In this document: in pieces, positions 7,478-15,943 of the stretch
Position numbering within the stretch: the stretch's first letter is position 1
How the letters are laid out: each line of letters opens with the position of its first letter
Source: Candidatus Bathyarchaeota archaeon
GTDB taxonomy: Archaea > Thermoproteota > Bathyarchaeia > Bathyarchaeales > Bathycorpusculaceae
Direction: 5' to 3'
Length of the DNA stretch: 45,475 bases
NCBI GenBank assembly: GCA_003164295.1
Contig: PLTA01000012.1
Span: forward strand, 70,331 to 115,805
Program-made: the position numbers and the translations under genes
The notes under the pieces: model-generated
The model's input: only the letters and a program-made list of their open reading frames with translations
Database searches by the model: none
What the model was told of the DNA's origin: nothing

Positions 7478-8881
7478 ATGTTTGGCAAGGATGACATCAA
7501 AAAATTATTAAGCGAAGATTATCCGCTTTTAAGCATCCTAATTGGAATTACGCTTATTTCTTTGTCAATAGGGCCTTTCCAAAATGGAGATACCGAATGG
7601 GAGTTTGCTGCTGCCAAAGGCGTTTTGAAATGGGGTGTGCCCTATGTTAATAGCGTCGGTAACATAATTAATCAGCCGCCCTTGGGCTTTTACATCGAAG
7701 GATTATTTTTTAAAGGCTTTGGAGCATCAGTAAACAATGGCACAGTTTTGGTAATGTTGCTTGGGCTTGGAAGCACATTTGTTCTCTATAAAATCGGCAA
7801 GGAATTATATGGCAAACCTACTGGACTGTTTGCCGCTGCACTTTTTGCGTTAAGTCCATGGGAACTTGTTCTGTCAAGAAGCCTTTTGATAGACGCACAA
7901 TGCCTATTCTTCAGTCTTCTTTGTCTATATGCTGGAATTTTAGCCATCCGCAGAGGTTCAGTTAAGCTTTCAATTGTTTCGGGAGTATTGTTTGCTGTTG
8001 CTTTGCTAACGAAGTATTTTGCTGCCTTCATGCTTATTCCCCTGATTCTTTTCTATCTATATTCAAGACCAAAAAACGCTAAACTTTTTGTCAAGCAAGC
8101 AACTTCCTTCATTCTACCTGCATTATTGTTTTCTTTGTTGTGGTATCAAACGGTTTTGCGAAAGGGTGTATTTTATATGTTTCAGCACAGCGACTTTAGC
8201 GAACTTAACGTCAACGGCGTTAATCTGTCATATTCCTTTGTTGGCGTCTTTTTGTGGAATTATGGCTTAGGCGCCGTCTTTGTAATTACAGCCGTTTTTT
8301 CGCTGATTTTGCTTTTTGCATTCAAAAAAGAATTACTAAAAGCATTTCGATTCGACCTTATTTGTTTAGCAACAATTATAGCCATTTTATTCGTTGACAT
8401 GATTTTGGGAGTTGGGCTAAATCTTCAAGCACCATACTACAACGCCATCAAGTATGATTATCAAGCCTTGCCGTTCTTCTGTTTAGTTGCAGGGTCACTG
8501 GCGGGCAAAAGTCTTTCATTATTGAACACAGCAAAACTAAAAACCAAGCTTAACAGGAAACTGATTTTGCCCATCGTTGCAGTAGGAGTTTCTCTGTTAG
8601 CAGCCACATTATGGGTCAGCATTAATTCCGCCCATTACTTATCCACTTCAGGTTTTCTACTTTTCAAAGTTACCATGGATCAATCCGTCGGCTACTCGCT
8701 CTTCAATTACACATTAAACAGCCAAAGCAGCCTTTTAATAAGCCTTCAATACGTGGGTTTCTTAGTTTTATTGTCTGGACTTCTATGGTTTAGTAGGTAT
8801 AAACTCCATGACTTCTTTAATGCAGTGTTAAAACCGTCATGCCGTTCCAATCGAGACAAAACGTTAAGTAATCCAAAATAA
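7478..8881 (+). CDS. Membrane glycosyltransferase, GT39/ArnT-like
   Basis: 467-residue polytopic protein with about 11 hydrophobic helices. The first extracytoplasmic loop carries NGDTEWEFAAAKGV and INQPPLGFYI, the acidic and aromatic signature of the PMT/ArnT fold (GT-C), in which an early Asp/Glu is catalytic. Family knowledge: such enzymes move a sugar from a polyprenyl-phosphate carrier to a protein or lipid on the outer face of the membrane. A second GT-C enzyme and a dolichyl-phosphate sugar-type GT2 lie within 4 kb, suggesting a surface glycosylation locus. The acceptor is unknown. Promoter-like GTTTTATACT lies at about 7401-7410. Confidence 0.8.
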   Translation: MFGKDDIKKLLSEDYPLLSILIGITLISLSIGPFQNGDTEWEFAAAKGVLKWGVPYVNSVGNIINQPPLGFYIEGLFFKGFGASVNNGTVLVMLLGLGSTFVLYKIGKELYGKPTGLFAAALFALSPWELVLSRSLLIDAQCLFFSLLCLYAGILAIRRGSVKLSIVSGVLFAVALLTKYFAAFMLIPLILFYLYSRPKNAKLFVKQATSFILPALLFSLLWYQTVLRKGVFYMFQHSDFSELNVNGVNLSYSFVGVFLWNYGLGAVFVITAVFSLILLFAFKKELLKAFRFDLICLATIIAILFVDMILGVGLNLQAPYYNAIKYDYQALPFFCLVAGSLAGKSLSLLNTAKLKTKLNRKLILPIVAVGVSLLAATLWVSINSAHYLSTSGFLLFKVTMDQSVGYSLFNYTLNSQSSLLISLQYVGFLVLLSGLLWFSRYKLHDFFNAVLKPSCRSNRDKTLSNPK

Positions 8882-8934
8882 GAGACAAACTTTAATACCA
8901 ATTAGTCAAATTTCAATCCAAGCTGATCAAAACT

Positions 8935-9381
8935 ATGGACTATACAGAAGCGAAACTTGGAAGGATCTTTATTCTACGACTTCACCAAGACGACTGTCTA
9001 CATGAAGTTATTGAAAAATTTGCGTCTCAAAAACAAGTTTCAAGCGCATTATGTTTCTTTTTAGGCGGCGCAGAAGACAAAAGCAAAGTCGTTGTGGGAC
9101 CAAAGGAGGGAAAAGGATGTACTATTGACCCTATGGTTACGCTTTTGAATGGCGTGCATGAAGCTTTCGGTGTAGGAACGATCTTTGCCAACGAGGAAGG
9201 TAAGCCAAAACTTCACATGCATGCAAGCTTTGGAAGAGATAATTCAGCTGTTACCGGTTGCGTGCGTAAGGGAGTTGATATTTGGCTGATAGGCGAGGTA
9301 GTCATTCTAGAGTTGACGGGTTCTACGGCTAAAAGAGCAATAAACAAGGAAAGTAGTTTTGAAGTTTTAGAGGTAAAATAG
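8935..9381 (+). CDS. PPC/DUF296 domain protein
   Basis: 148-residue single-domain protein of the plants-and-prokaryotes-conserved (PPC) family. Visible family features: an N-terminal LRLHQDDCLHEVIEKFA, the glycine-rich core LGGAEDKSKVVVGP, and the conserved histidine cluster KPKLHMHASFGRD followed by GCVRKGVDIW. Members trimerise; in plants PPC domains are joined to AT-hooks and bind DNA, but the prokaryotic stand-alone role is not settled, and the His cluster suggests a metal. It is convergent with the downstream glycosyltransferase, with only 2 bases between the stops. Confidence 0.88.
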   Translation: MDYTEAKLGRIFILRLHQDDCLHEVIEKFASQKQVSSALCFFLGGAEDKSKVVVGPKEGKGCTIDPMVTLLNGVHEAFGVGTIFANEEGKPKLHMHASFGRDNSAVTGCVRKGVDIWLIGEVVILELTGSTAKRAINKESSFEVLEVK

Positions 9382-9383
9382 TG

Positions 9384-11003
9384 TTAACCTAGAAAACGGA
9401 CAAGGAAAAGCCTGTATCCCTTGTTATTGGCAAAATCTCCGAAGAAAGGCTGGTCCAGTGGATCGCCGAACCTGTGGGTATTGTAAATCATTGTTTCGAC
9501 CTGATTGTAATCCAAAGTAGAGTTGAAAAATAATGTGTGCGGTCCATAATCAAAAAGAATAATATATTTTACATTTCGTTGTTGACATTGGAGGACAAAG
9601 TCTGTTATATTAAAGTCAGGAGTGTTCACATCTACGGCCAAGTTGGGGTACTGCCAAATCTGGTCTTGTGACATGTTTGCTGGTAAATAAAACCTAAACA
9701 TATCTTGATCCAAAAGGTTAGTTGCGCAAACAAGCACAGCTGACTGATTTTGGTCTAAATGGCCAACCAAATAGTTTGTTGCCTCATCTATGGGAATATG
9801 AATTTGGTCTCGGGCGGTCATAAGATAGGAATCATAACTTGCATATGCAATTGTGGAAGCTATTATTACTATGAAAAAAACTGCGGCAAGTTTTTTGACC
9901 CGAATACCACTGAGCTCTATCTGGCGAGGCTTCCAAGCGCGGACTTCACCGTAAAGAAAAATGATAAAGCTAGCCGCTGAAATAGCCAAAATCGGAAAAA
10001 CAGGGTCAATATAACGCCATTGCCTGTTCGGAACAAAAGTGAAGAAAACGTAAACTGTTATGAACCAGGTAAATAAGAAAATGTCTTGTTTTTTTCTGCG
10101 GAAAGCAAACAATCCTAAACCGCATAAACCTAAGATCATAATTGGCAATGAGACGGGATTAACAGGAGCATAGTTGTATGGCCAGGTCATTTCAATTAAA
10201 TAGAAAACGGGGGAAAAAAATCGGTTGCTATATGAGGGTCGATTATCTGAGCCGCTTTGCATAACGAAGGTTACGGTTTGGAATTTTGATGCTCCGTTAA
10301 GTTGATAGATCATTAAAAACCAAGGTGCCGCTACCAAGACGGCGATTACAAGTATGACTACAAGCTTGACCAAGTTAAGTTTCAGTCTTTTTCTCAAAAG
10401 CAACAGTACAGTTGCTAGCATTGCAATGACTGCTACTAAAATCTGATACTTTGCAAGAATACCTATGCCTAAGGCTAAACCGCTGAAGATAAGTGCTTTG
10501 TTACTGTTTTTGGTTATCCAAGAGTAAAAAAAGAGCATCACCAAGGTGAAAAAGAATAAGAGCATTGTTTCTAGCATGGTAACTCTTGAAAACCAAAAGA
10601 ATCCCGGCATTGTGCCCAGTAGAATACTTGCGAGTAGTGCGTTTCTGGGCCCATACAGTTTGTTGGCAAATTCAAAAACAACCCATAAGGCAAGCAAAGC
10701 AAAGGTGACAGAAACTAATCTGCCTGCAATGGCTGTTGCTCCAAAAATTTGCAAATAACCCGTTGTAAATAAATCGAAAAGCGGCGGGTAATAGCCATAA
10801 GTCGTCAAATACAGCTGCGTTTGCCCTCGCGTCAACAGCAAACCGCCGTACAGGTGAGGCATTTCGTCCCACTGCGTTGACATATAACCCAAATAATACA
10901 CGAGTAGGCAGGCGTAGATAGCAACGAAAACAAGGAAAACAAGTCGCCACCGATGCGTTTTAACTGCCAACATTAGCCGATAACCTACAGAAGAGTTAGC
11001 CAA
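9384..11003 (-). CDS. Membrane glycosyltransferase, GT39/PMT-like
   Basis: 539-residue polytopic protein with about 9-11 membrane helices and a soluble C-terminal domain (from about residue 390). The first outer loop holds TQWDEMPHLYGGLLL; its Asp-Glu pair corresponds to the catalytic acidic site of GT-C enzymes. GYYPPLFDLF follows, the usual second conserved loop. It probably transfers a sugar from a lipid-phosphate donor to a surface acceptor. It is transcribed opposite to the GT2/methyltransferase pair, and the 205-bp divergent spacer has TATA-like sequence at about 11079-11088. The specific donor and acceptor cannot be read from sequence. Confidence 0.82.
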   Translation of the reverse strand: MANSSVGYRLMLAVKTHRWRLVFLVFVAIYACLLVYYLGYMSTQWDEMPHLYGGLLLTRGQTQLYLTTYGYYPPLFDLFTTGYLQIFGATAIAGRLVSVTFALLALWVVFEFANKLYGPRNALLASILLGTMPGFFWFSRVTMLETMLLFFFTLVMLFFYSWITKNSNKALIFSGLALGIGILAKYQILVAVIAMLATVLLLLRKRLKLNLVKLVVILVIAVLVAAPWFLMIYQLNGASKFQTVTFVMQSGSDNRPSYSNRFFSPVFYLIEMTWPYNYAPVNPVSLPIMILGLCGLGLFAFRRKKQDIFLFTWFITVYVFFTFVPNRQWRYIDPVFPILAISAASFIIFLYGEVRAWKPRQIELSGIRVKKLAAVFFIVIIASTIAYASYDSYLMTARDQIHIPIDEATNYLVGHLDQNQSAVLVCATNLLDQDMFRFYLPANMSQDQIWQYPNLAVDVNTPDFNITDFVLQCQQRNVKYIILFDYGPHTLFFNSTLDYNQVETMIYNTHRFGDPLDQPFFGDFANNKGYRLFLVRFLG

Positions 11004-11208
11004 TTGTTGAGTCTCATAGGGGAATATGCTTGATTCCGTAATGGTGAACCTTCTCTCCTCTTAATCAAGCATTAATTTAAACCATATAAAAAGCGTTTGT
11101 TAAATCTACTCCAAACATATCAGCCATATTACCCAAAGAGACTTATGGTAGCAACTGAAAATGATATGAAACCAAGCGATCCCCAAAAAAGCCTCATAAG
11201 GATGGCAA

Positions 11209-11925
11209 ATGCCCAAAATGAAATTATCAATCGTGATTCCTGCTTATAATGAGGAAAAACGAATCAAATCGACTTTGGAAAGCTTGGTTAACAGATTCAA
11301 TAGCTCATGTGAAATTATCGTTGTATCAGAAAGCAATGATAAAACAGATTATATTGTAACGGAATTTTCTAAGACTTCGGCCGTCATTAAACTTTTAGCG
11401 TCAAGTCAAAGATTAGGCAAAGGTGGGGCTTTCAAAAAAGGCGTTAGGAACGCGCATGGCGAAATTGTGATGTTGCTGGATTCAGACCTGCCGGTTCCGA
11501 TTTCAGATGTTGAAAAAGTAATTTCGCTAATGAAGCGAGTTGATGTTGCAGTGGCTTCACGAGAAGTTGAGGGAACAAAAATTCTGGTTTATCCTCCTAT
11601 GGCAAGAGTTTTTGCAGGTAAAGCGTTTTCAAGAATATTCAATGCTTTATTCAACCTTAATGTAAAGGATACTCAATGTGGCTGCAAAGCCTTCAGAAAA
11701 GAGGTTTTGGAAAAGGTTCTGAATAATGTGGAAAGTAATGGGTTTGAGTTTGATGCAGAGCTTTTGTTCAAATGCAGAAGAGCAGGCTACAAAATAATAG
11801 AAGTACCGGTAACCTGGAGTTTCAAACCTGATTCAAAGCTTAGCCTTTTTCAGGACACATTAAAGATGAGCAGGGGAGTGCTCAAATTATGGGTGAAAAC
11901 TTACATAGTCACGCAGAAGACCTAG
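11209..11925 (+). CDS. GT2 glycosyltransferase, dolichyl-phosphate glucose/mannose synthase-like
   Basis: 238-residue GT-A enzyme without membrane segments. It starts SIVIPAYNEEKRI (nucleotide-sugar binding) and has RLGKGGAFKKGV and the metal-binding DxD-like motif LLDSDLPVP. DTQCGCKAFRKEVL and FEFDAELL follow, which are hallmarks of the Alg5/DPG-synthase subgroup. It most likely charges a polyprenyl phosphate with a hexose for the GT-C enzymes nearby. The ATG at 11209 has AAGGA about 7 bases upstream; ATG 11218 is an alternative. It overlaps the next gene by 37 bases, implying co-translation. Confidence 0.85.
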   Translation: MPKMKLSIVIPAYNEEKRIKSTLESLVNRFNSSCEIIVVSESNDKTDYIVTEFSKTSAVIKLLASSQRLGKGGAFKKGVRNAHGEIVMLLDSDLPVPISDVEKVISLMKRVDVAVASREVEGTKILVYPPMARVFAGKAFSRIFNALFNLNVKDTQCGCKAFRKEVLEKVLNNVESNGFEFDAELLFKCRRAGYKIIEVPVTWSFKPDSKLSLFQDTLKMSRGVLKLWVKTYIVTQKT

Positions 11926-12611
11926 AACGCATTGAAGAATCAGATTTCTGGAGCAAAGTCAAAACAAAATTGATTCTCAAGTTAGTCGAAGGTAAAAATA
12001 TTTTAGATATTGGTTGTGGAACAGGACGTTTATCCAAAACTTTGCAGGAAAGGCGTTATGAAGTAGTGGCAATTGATACTGATAGAAAAGCAGTTGAGAT
12101 TTCCAAAGAGAAAGGAATCAACAGCTTTGTGGCTGATATATCTGAATGGCAAACTGACCAAAAATTCGACTGTATTATCCTGGGCGATGTCTTAGAGCAC
12201 ATTGAAGATGACAATTCAGCCATACGAAAAATTCACGATATGATGAATCAAAACGGGTGCATAGTAGTTAACGTACCTGCTTACCAAGCATTGTTTAGTA
12301 AACATGATATCGCTTTGGGACATAAACGGCGATATTCTAACGGAGAGCTAAAAACTAAACTCAAAGAATCAGGTTTTACCATCGAATATTTTAGGCATTG
12401 GAACTTGCTAGCGCTGCCGATCACAGTTTACATCAAGTTATCTAAAAAAGACTACTCACATGAACAAGTTTCAAACATGAAATTGCTCGCTAAACTTTTA
12501 GAAAAATGGTTATTGGCAGAATCTAAAATTAATTACTTAATTGGAATTTCAATTTTGTGTAAGGCAAGAGCCAACTATATAGAAAGCGCTAAGTTGCCAA
12601 ACCAGTCTTAA
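11889..12611 (+). CDS. Class I SAM-dependent methyltransferase
   Basis: 240 residues. Motif I ILDIGCGTGRLS is near residue 38, with the acidic ribose-binding residue in VVAIDTD and motif IV ILGDVLEHIEDD. This is the Methyltransf_11/23 pattern seen in enzymes that methylate small molecules, lipids or sugars. The C-terminal region is more variable (SNGELKTKLKESGF is a usual capping element). Overlap with the GT2 gene suggests it modifies the same glycan or lipid carrier, but the substrate is inferred only from position. Confidence 0.85.
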   Translation: MGENLHSHAEDLERIEESDFWSKVKTKLILKLVEGKNILDIGCGTGRLSKTLQERRYEVVAIDTDRKAVEISKEKGINSFVADISEWQTDQKFDCIILGDVLEHIEDDNSAIRKIHDMMNQNGCIVVNVPAYQALFSKHDIALGHKRRYSNGELKTKLKESGFTIEYFRHWNLLALPITVYIKLSKKDYSHEQVSNMKLLAKLLEKWLLAESKINYLIGISILCKARANYIESAKLPNQS

Positions 12612-12642
12612 GCTTCAAAACCACTAAATCTTATCCGCACTT

Positions 12643-13305
12643 TTAGCTGTTTATTCGTTTTTTTATCATCCTTACAATTCTATGATATTCCAATGCAACA
12701 TTTAGAGTAACGGGGACAGCTTTTCCGAAAGGCTGACATTTGCCCTCAAAAATAGCCCTCGTAATGGCTTCAACCGTCGGCTCATCGACATCTATAGCTG
12801 TGTAGGCAGTGCCAATTTGTGGTCCATAATGGGAATCCGTACCAGCCACACGCACAAGCCCAAGTTTTTTAGCCGTTTCCTCAGCTTTTCTAACGCTACG
12901 ATTGAATGGGAATGCTCTGGAGTTTATGACTTCGATTGCGTCAAAGGTGCTGCAGACTTTTTCTTTTAGGGCGCCTTTGAAGTACACGTAGGGGTGACAG
13001 GCAATTGCAACTCCGCCTGCCTTATGGATTCGCTCCACAGTTTCAGGGGCACTTAAGCCTCTTGGAATAAGCTCTTTGACATTGAGGGCAACAATGTGTC
13101 CATCTGCACTGGAAACTTCCATACCTGGAATAATCAGGAAATCGGTCTCCTTAGCAATTTTATAAGCGCCGTCAAGAGAGTTGTGATCTGTTACGGCAAC
13201 AGCTTTCAAACCCTGCTTCTTCGCATAATAAACAAGGTCTTCTGGCGTAATCAACGAATCTTTTGAGTAAGTGGTGTGAACATGAAGGTCGGCGTTAATT
13301 TTCAT
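12643..13305 (-). CDS. PHP-domain phosphoesterase
   Basis: 220-residue metal-dependent phosphoesterase-like protein. The PHP motifs appear in order: DLHVHTTYSKDS (motif 1), VTDHNSLDG (motif 2), GMEVSS (acidic ligand), HPYVYFKG (motif 3 His) and GTDSHYGPQIG (motif 4). All expected metal ligands are present, so it is probably active. Stand-alone archaeal PHP proteins are thought to hydrolyse phosphate mono- or diesters; the substrate here is unknown. It is 15 bases downstream of metG on the same strand and may be co-transcribed. Confidence 0.88.
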   Translation of the reverse strand: MKINADLHVHTTYSKDSLITPEDLVYYAKKQGLKAVAVTDHNSLDGAYKIAKETDFLIIPGMEVSSADGHIVALNVKELIPRGLSAPETVERIHKAGGVAIACHPYVYFKGALKEKVCSTFDAIEVINSRAFPFNRSVRKAEETAKKLGLVRVAGTDSHYGPQIGTAYTAIDVDEPTVEAITRAIFEGKCQPFGKAVPVTLNVALEYHRIVRMIKKRINS

Positions 13306-13320
13306 TAATCTGCCTTCCCA

Positions 13321-15021
13321 TCATTTGGGCTGGCTTCCCAATTTAGCTCTAATCTGAGCCAACTGTTCATCCAGTTTTGCCTCGTCAGCTTCAATTTTGT
13401 GGAATAGCGGTTTTGGTTTATTGATTTTATGCCCTGCTTCGAGCGGTTTTAATGCTTCAGCCCAGTTGCTCTTTTGCACACTTCCCTCAAGGTTTAATGT
13501 TTGCCATAGCTGCTCCGCCGTCTCTGGAATGAAAGGCGCTGAAACAACCGCAATAGCCTTAACAACCTGTGCAGTTACGTAAAAGATGGTTCCAGCTTTT
13601 TCCTTGTCTGTTTTCATGAGGTTCCATGGTTCCTTGTCGTTGAGGTATTGGTTGCCGATTCTGCTTATGCCGATTAATGTGCTTGCTGCGGATTGGAGCC
13701 ATGAACCTTCAATTTCTTTAGCAGCCTGCTCAACCTTCTCTTTCACTACTAGCAACAACGCTTCCTCGTCCTTGTCAAGTTTAGTCGGCGCTGGAATTGT
13801 TCCTTCAAACTTGCTGTTAATGAATGATAAGGTGCGATGGATGAAGTTACCAAAAGTATCGTTAAGGTCAGCGTTGATTTTGTCAATGAAGGCGCTCCAT
13901 GTAAAGTTGGTATCTTTGCTTTCCGGTCTTGTAGCTATAAGGAAGAAACGCCAGTAATCAACTGGAAACATTTCCAAGGCTTCATCTATCCAGATACCTA
14001 CGCGTTGGCTTTTTGAAGCTTTTTGTCCTTTAAACTGTAGAAATTCAGTGGCAGAAACATTCCAAGGGAGATTGTAACCTTGACCTGAAGCTAATAGTAA
14101 CGCGGGCAGAATTATGGTGTGGAAGGGGATATTGTCTTTGCCGACGAAATATAGGGTTTTTGCTTGTTTGTTAAACCAGAACTCTCGCCACAATTCAGGC
14201 TGTCCCATACGTTGGCTTTGTTCAATGGTTGCTGAAACGTAGCCTAAGACGGCGTCAACCCAAACATAAATTGACTTGCCCTCTGCGCCTTTGAAGGGTG
14301 CGGGAATTCCCCATTCGATGTCACGAGTAACTGCTCTGGGTTTTAAGCCTTCTTTTATCCAGTTTAAGCTAAAGCTTTTGACGTTGGCTGGAAGCTGCTG
14401 GTTATTTTTCAGATATTCTGTTAGCGGTTCGGATAGTTTTGAGAGGTCAATATACCAGTGCCGAGTAGTTTTTAATGTCGGCTTGTTTTTGCAGATTACA
14501 CAATAAGGTTCAACCAACAGAGTGGGTTCCAAAAGTCTACCGCATATGTCACATTGATCGCCTCGGGCTTTTTCGCAACCGCAATGAGGGCATTTGCCTT
14601 CTACAAAACGGTCGGGCAAGAATCGTTGGTCATGCTCGCAGTAAAGTAGCTGCGTTTCCTGCTCGAATATGTAGCCGTTTTTTTGAATTTCAAGCAGGGT
14701 TTTTTGCACAAACTCTTTATGAATAGGGCTTTCTGTACTGGTATAATTGTCAAATGAAGCGTTCCATCGTAGGAGTAGTTCGGCTACTCTGGCATGGTTG
14801 CGGTCAGTTAGTTCTTTAGGTTTGATACCTTGTTTTATTGCTTCTACCTCGATGGGTGTGCCATGCATGTCTGAACCGCTCACCATCAAAACGTCGTCTC
14901 CTAGTAACCGGTAGTATCGAGCTGTGACATCGGCTGATAAAATCGAGCCGACCAAATTGCCAAGATGGGGTGTGACGTTGATGTATGGCCAAGCGGATGT
15001 AACTAAAACTTTTTCAGGCAA
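13321..15021 (-). CDS. metG: Methionyl-tRNA synthetase
   Basis: 566-residue class I aminoacyl-tRNA synthetase. The ATP-binding HIGH-type motif is YINVTPHLGNLVGS; the KMSKS counterpart is KASKSQRVG. A zinc knuckle insertion has four Cys pairs (CEHD..., CPHCGCEK, CDICG, CVICKNKP), matching the two-zinc MetRS type. The anticodon-binding helical domain starts near residue 380. The C-terminal tRNA-binding EMAP/Trbp111 domain is absent, as in many archaea where it is a separate protein. The ATG start at 15021 is directly before PEKVLVTSAWPY, the usual N-terminus. Confidence 0.96.
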   Translation of the reverse strand: MPEKVLVTSAWPYINVTPHLGNLVGSILSADVTARYYRLLGDDVLMVSGSDMHGTPIEVEAIKQGIKPKELTDRNHARVAELLLRWNASFDNYTSTESPIHKEFVQKTLLEIQKNGYIFEQETQLLYCEHDQRFLPDRFVEGKCPHCGCEKARGDQCDICGRLLEPTLLVEPYCVICKNKPTLKTTRHWYIDLSKLSEPLTEYLKNNQQLPANVKSFSLNWIKEGLKPRAVTRDIEWGIPAPFKGAEGKSIYVWVDAVLGYVSATIEQSQRMGQPELWREFWFNKQAKTLYFVGKDNIPFHTIILPALLLASGQGYNLPWNVSATEFLQFKGQKASKSQRVGIWIDEALEMFPVDYWRFFLIATRPESKDTNFTWSAFIDKINADLNDTFGNFIHRTLSFINSKFEGTIPAPTKLDKDEEALLLVVKEKVEQAAKEIEGSWLQSAASTLIGISRIGNQYLNDKEPWNLMKTDKEKAGTIFYVTAQVVKAIAVVSAPFIPETAEQLWQTLNLEGSVQKSNWAEALKPLEAGHKINKPKPLFHKIEADEAKLDEQLAQIRAKLGSQPK

Positions 15022-15242
15022 GCTTAATTCTCCAACAAATCGTTCAGCGCCAACCTTATTAAAATTGCTATAACTCTGATTTGAAAAAATGCGGTTTTAA
15101 AACAAAGTTGTTGCAGAGGACAAACACATGTGACTTAACAACATGAACATGCCAGACGGAAAGGAATGAGTAAAAATTACGAAATTTGTTGGCAAACCTT
15201 AAATTTCCCAAATTGCAATACCCGTTTATCGGGGTTTCAAAA

Positions 15243-15578
15243 TTGCCTTATTGCCAAAGATGCGGAACCCAACTTGAACAAGGGGCGCATTTCTGCCATA
15301 AATGTGGAGCACCCGCCGCCACTTTTGCGCCAATAGCTACTCCGCCAGCAACGATTACGTCAACGCCAATTCAGCCTATTAAAAGCGACTCACTTTTCGT
15401 AATTAGCATGGCTGTAATTGCAATTGTATTGTCAGTAATAGTTATTTTCGCTTTAATTTTTCTTGTATTTCACGTAAATTTTGGGCAGACCAATCCGAAC
15501 CAGTCAAACGGCAACATGTTATATCTTTTTAATGTTTTATTTCATAAGCCCATGCCGTTACTTAACTTCATGACTTAA
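15243..15578 (+). CDS. Zinc-ribbon membrane protein, unknown function
   Basis: About 111 residues. A double-Cys zinc ribbon (CQRCGTQLEQGAHFCHKCGAP) at the N-terminus is followed by a Pro/Thr-rich linker, one strong membrane helix (VISMAVIAIVLSVIVIFALIF) and a short outer tail. I favour the TTG at 15243 because it yields the family-like MPYCQRCG N-terminus and has GGGG about 8 bases upstream. A TTG at 15186 would add 19 residues without recognised sequence. This is a common archaeal architecture whose role is unknown. It is divergent from metG. Confidence 0.6.
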   Translation: MPYCQRCGTQLEQGAHFCHKCGAPAATFAPIATPPATITSTPIQPIKSDSLFVISMAVIAIVLSVIVIFALIFLVFHVNFGQTNPNQSNGNMLYLFNVLFHKPMPLLNFMT

Positions 15579-15701
15579 TTCCAAACGTCTCCGTGCTTAA
15601 CATAAGCACGCCAGTATCAACCACCCTATCCATAAGAAGTGAGGCGTAAACCATTTAAAACACAAGCCTCTCTAATTTTCCTTAATACAGAAGGAATCTT
15701 T

Positions 15702-15941
15702 TTGACTGAAACCAAAAAAATTACTAGACAAGAACTTGAAGCAAATAACGGTAAAAACGGAAAACCAGCATACTTGGCATATAAAGGTAAAGTTTATGAT
15801 GTCTCAGAAAGCAGTTTCTGGCTTGATGGAGACCATATTGGAATGCATGAGGCTGGCAAAGACTTAACTGAAGAATTAGAGATGGCTCCTCACAGAGAAG
15901 AGAACTTTAAAAGAGTAAAATTTGTAGGCGACTTAGTCTAA
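15702..15941 (+). CDS. Cytochrome b5-like heme/steroid-binding domain protein
   Basis: 79-residue soluble protein of the prokaryotic cytochrome b5-like family (predicted heme/steroid-binding). The sequence ITRQELEANNGKNGKPAYLA, then KGKVYDVSES, then HIGMHEAGKDLTEEL follows the family closely; the His in GMHEAG is the candidate axial ligand. I choose the TTG at 15702 because AAGGA lies 6-7 bases upstream. An upstream GTG at 15639 falls in an A/T-rich stretch (about 15651-15660) that looks like the promoter. It ends 2 bases from the CysRS-like gene on the other strand. The electron partner is unknown. Confidence 0.75.
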   Translation: MTETKKITRQELEANNGKNGKPAYLAYKGKVYDVSESSFWLDGDHIGMHEAGKDLTEELEMAPHREENFKRVKFVGDLV

Positions 15942-15943
15942 GC

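Noticed and set aside
11145..11253. 35-codon frame from ATG 11145 overlapping the GT2 start
   Set aside because: Ends inside the GT2 gene, no recognisable sequence, weak start; more likely the leader of the GT2 mRNA.
15167..15340. Frame from ATG 15167 (MSKNYEICWQ...) with a purine-rich upstream
   Set aside because: The AAGGA directly touches the ATG, and the frame overlaps the zinc-ribbon gene, whose Cys pattern is convincing in the other frame.
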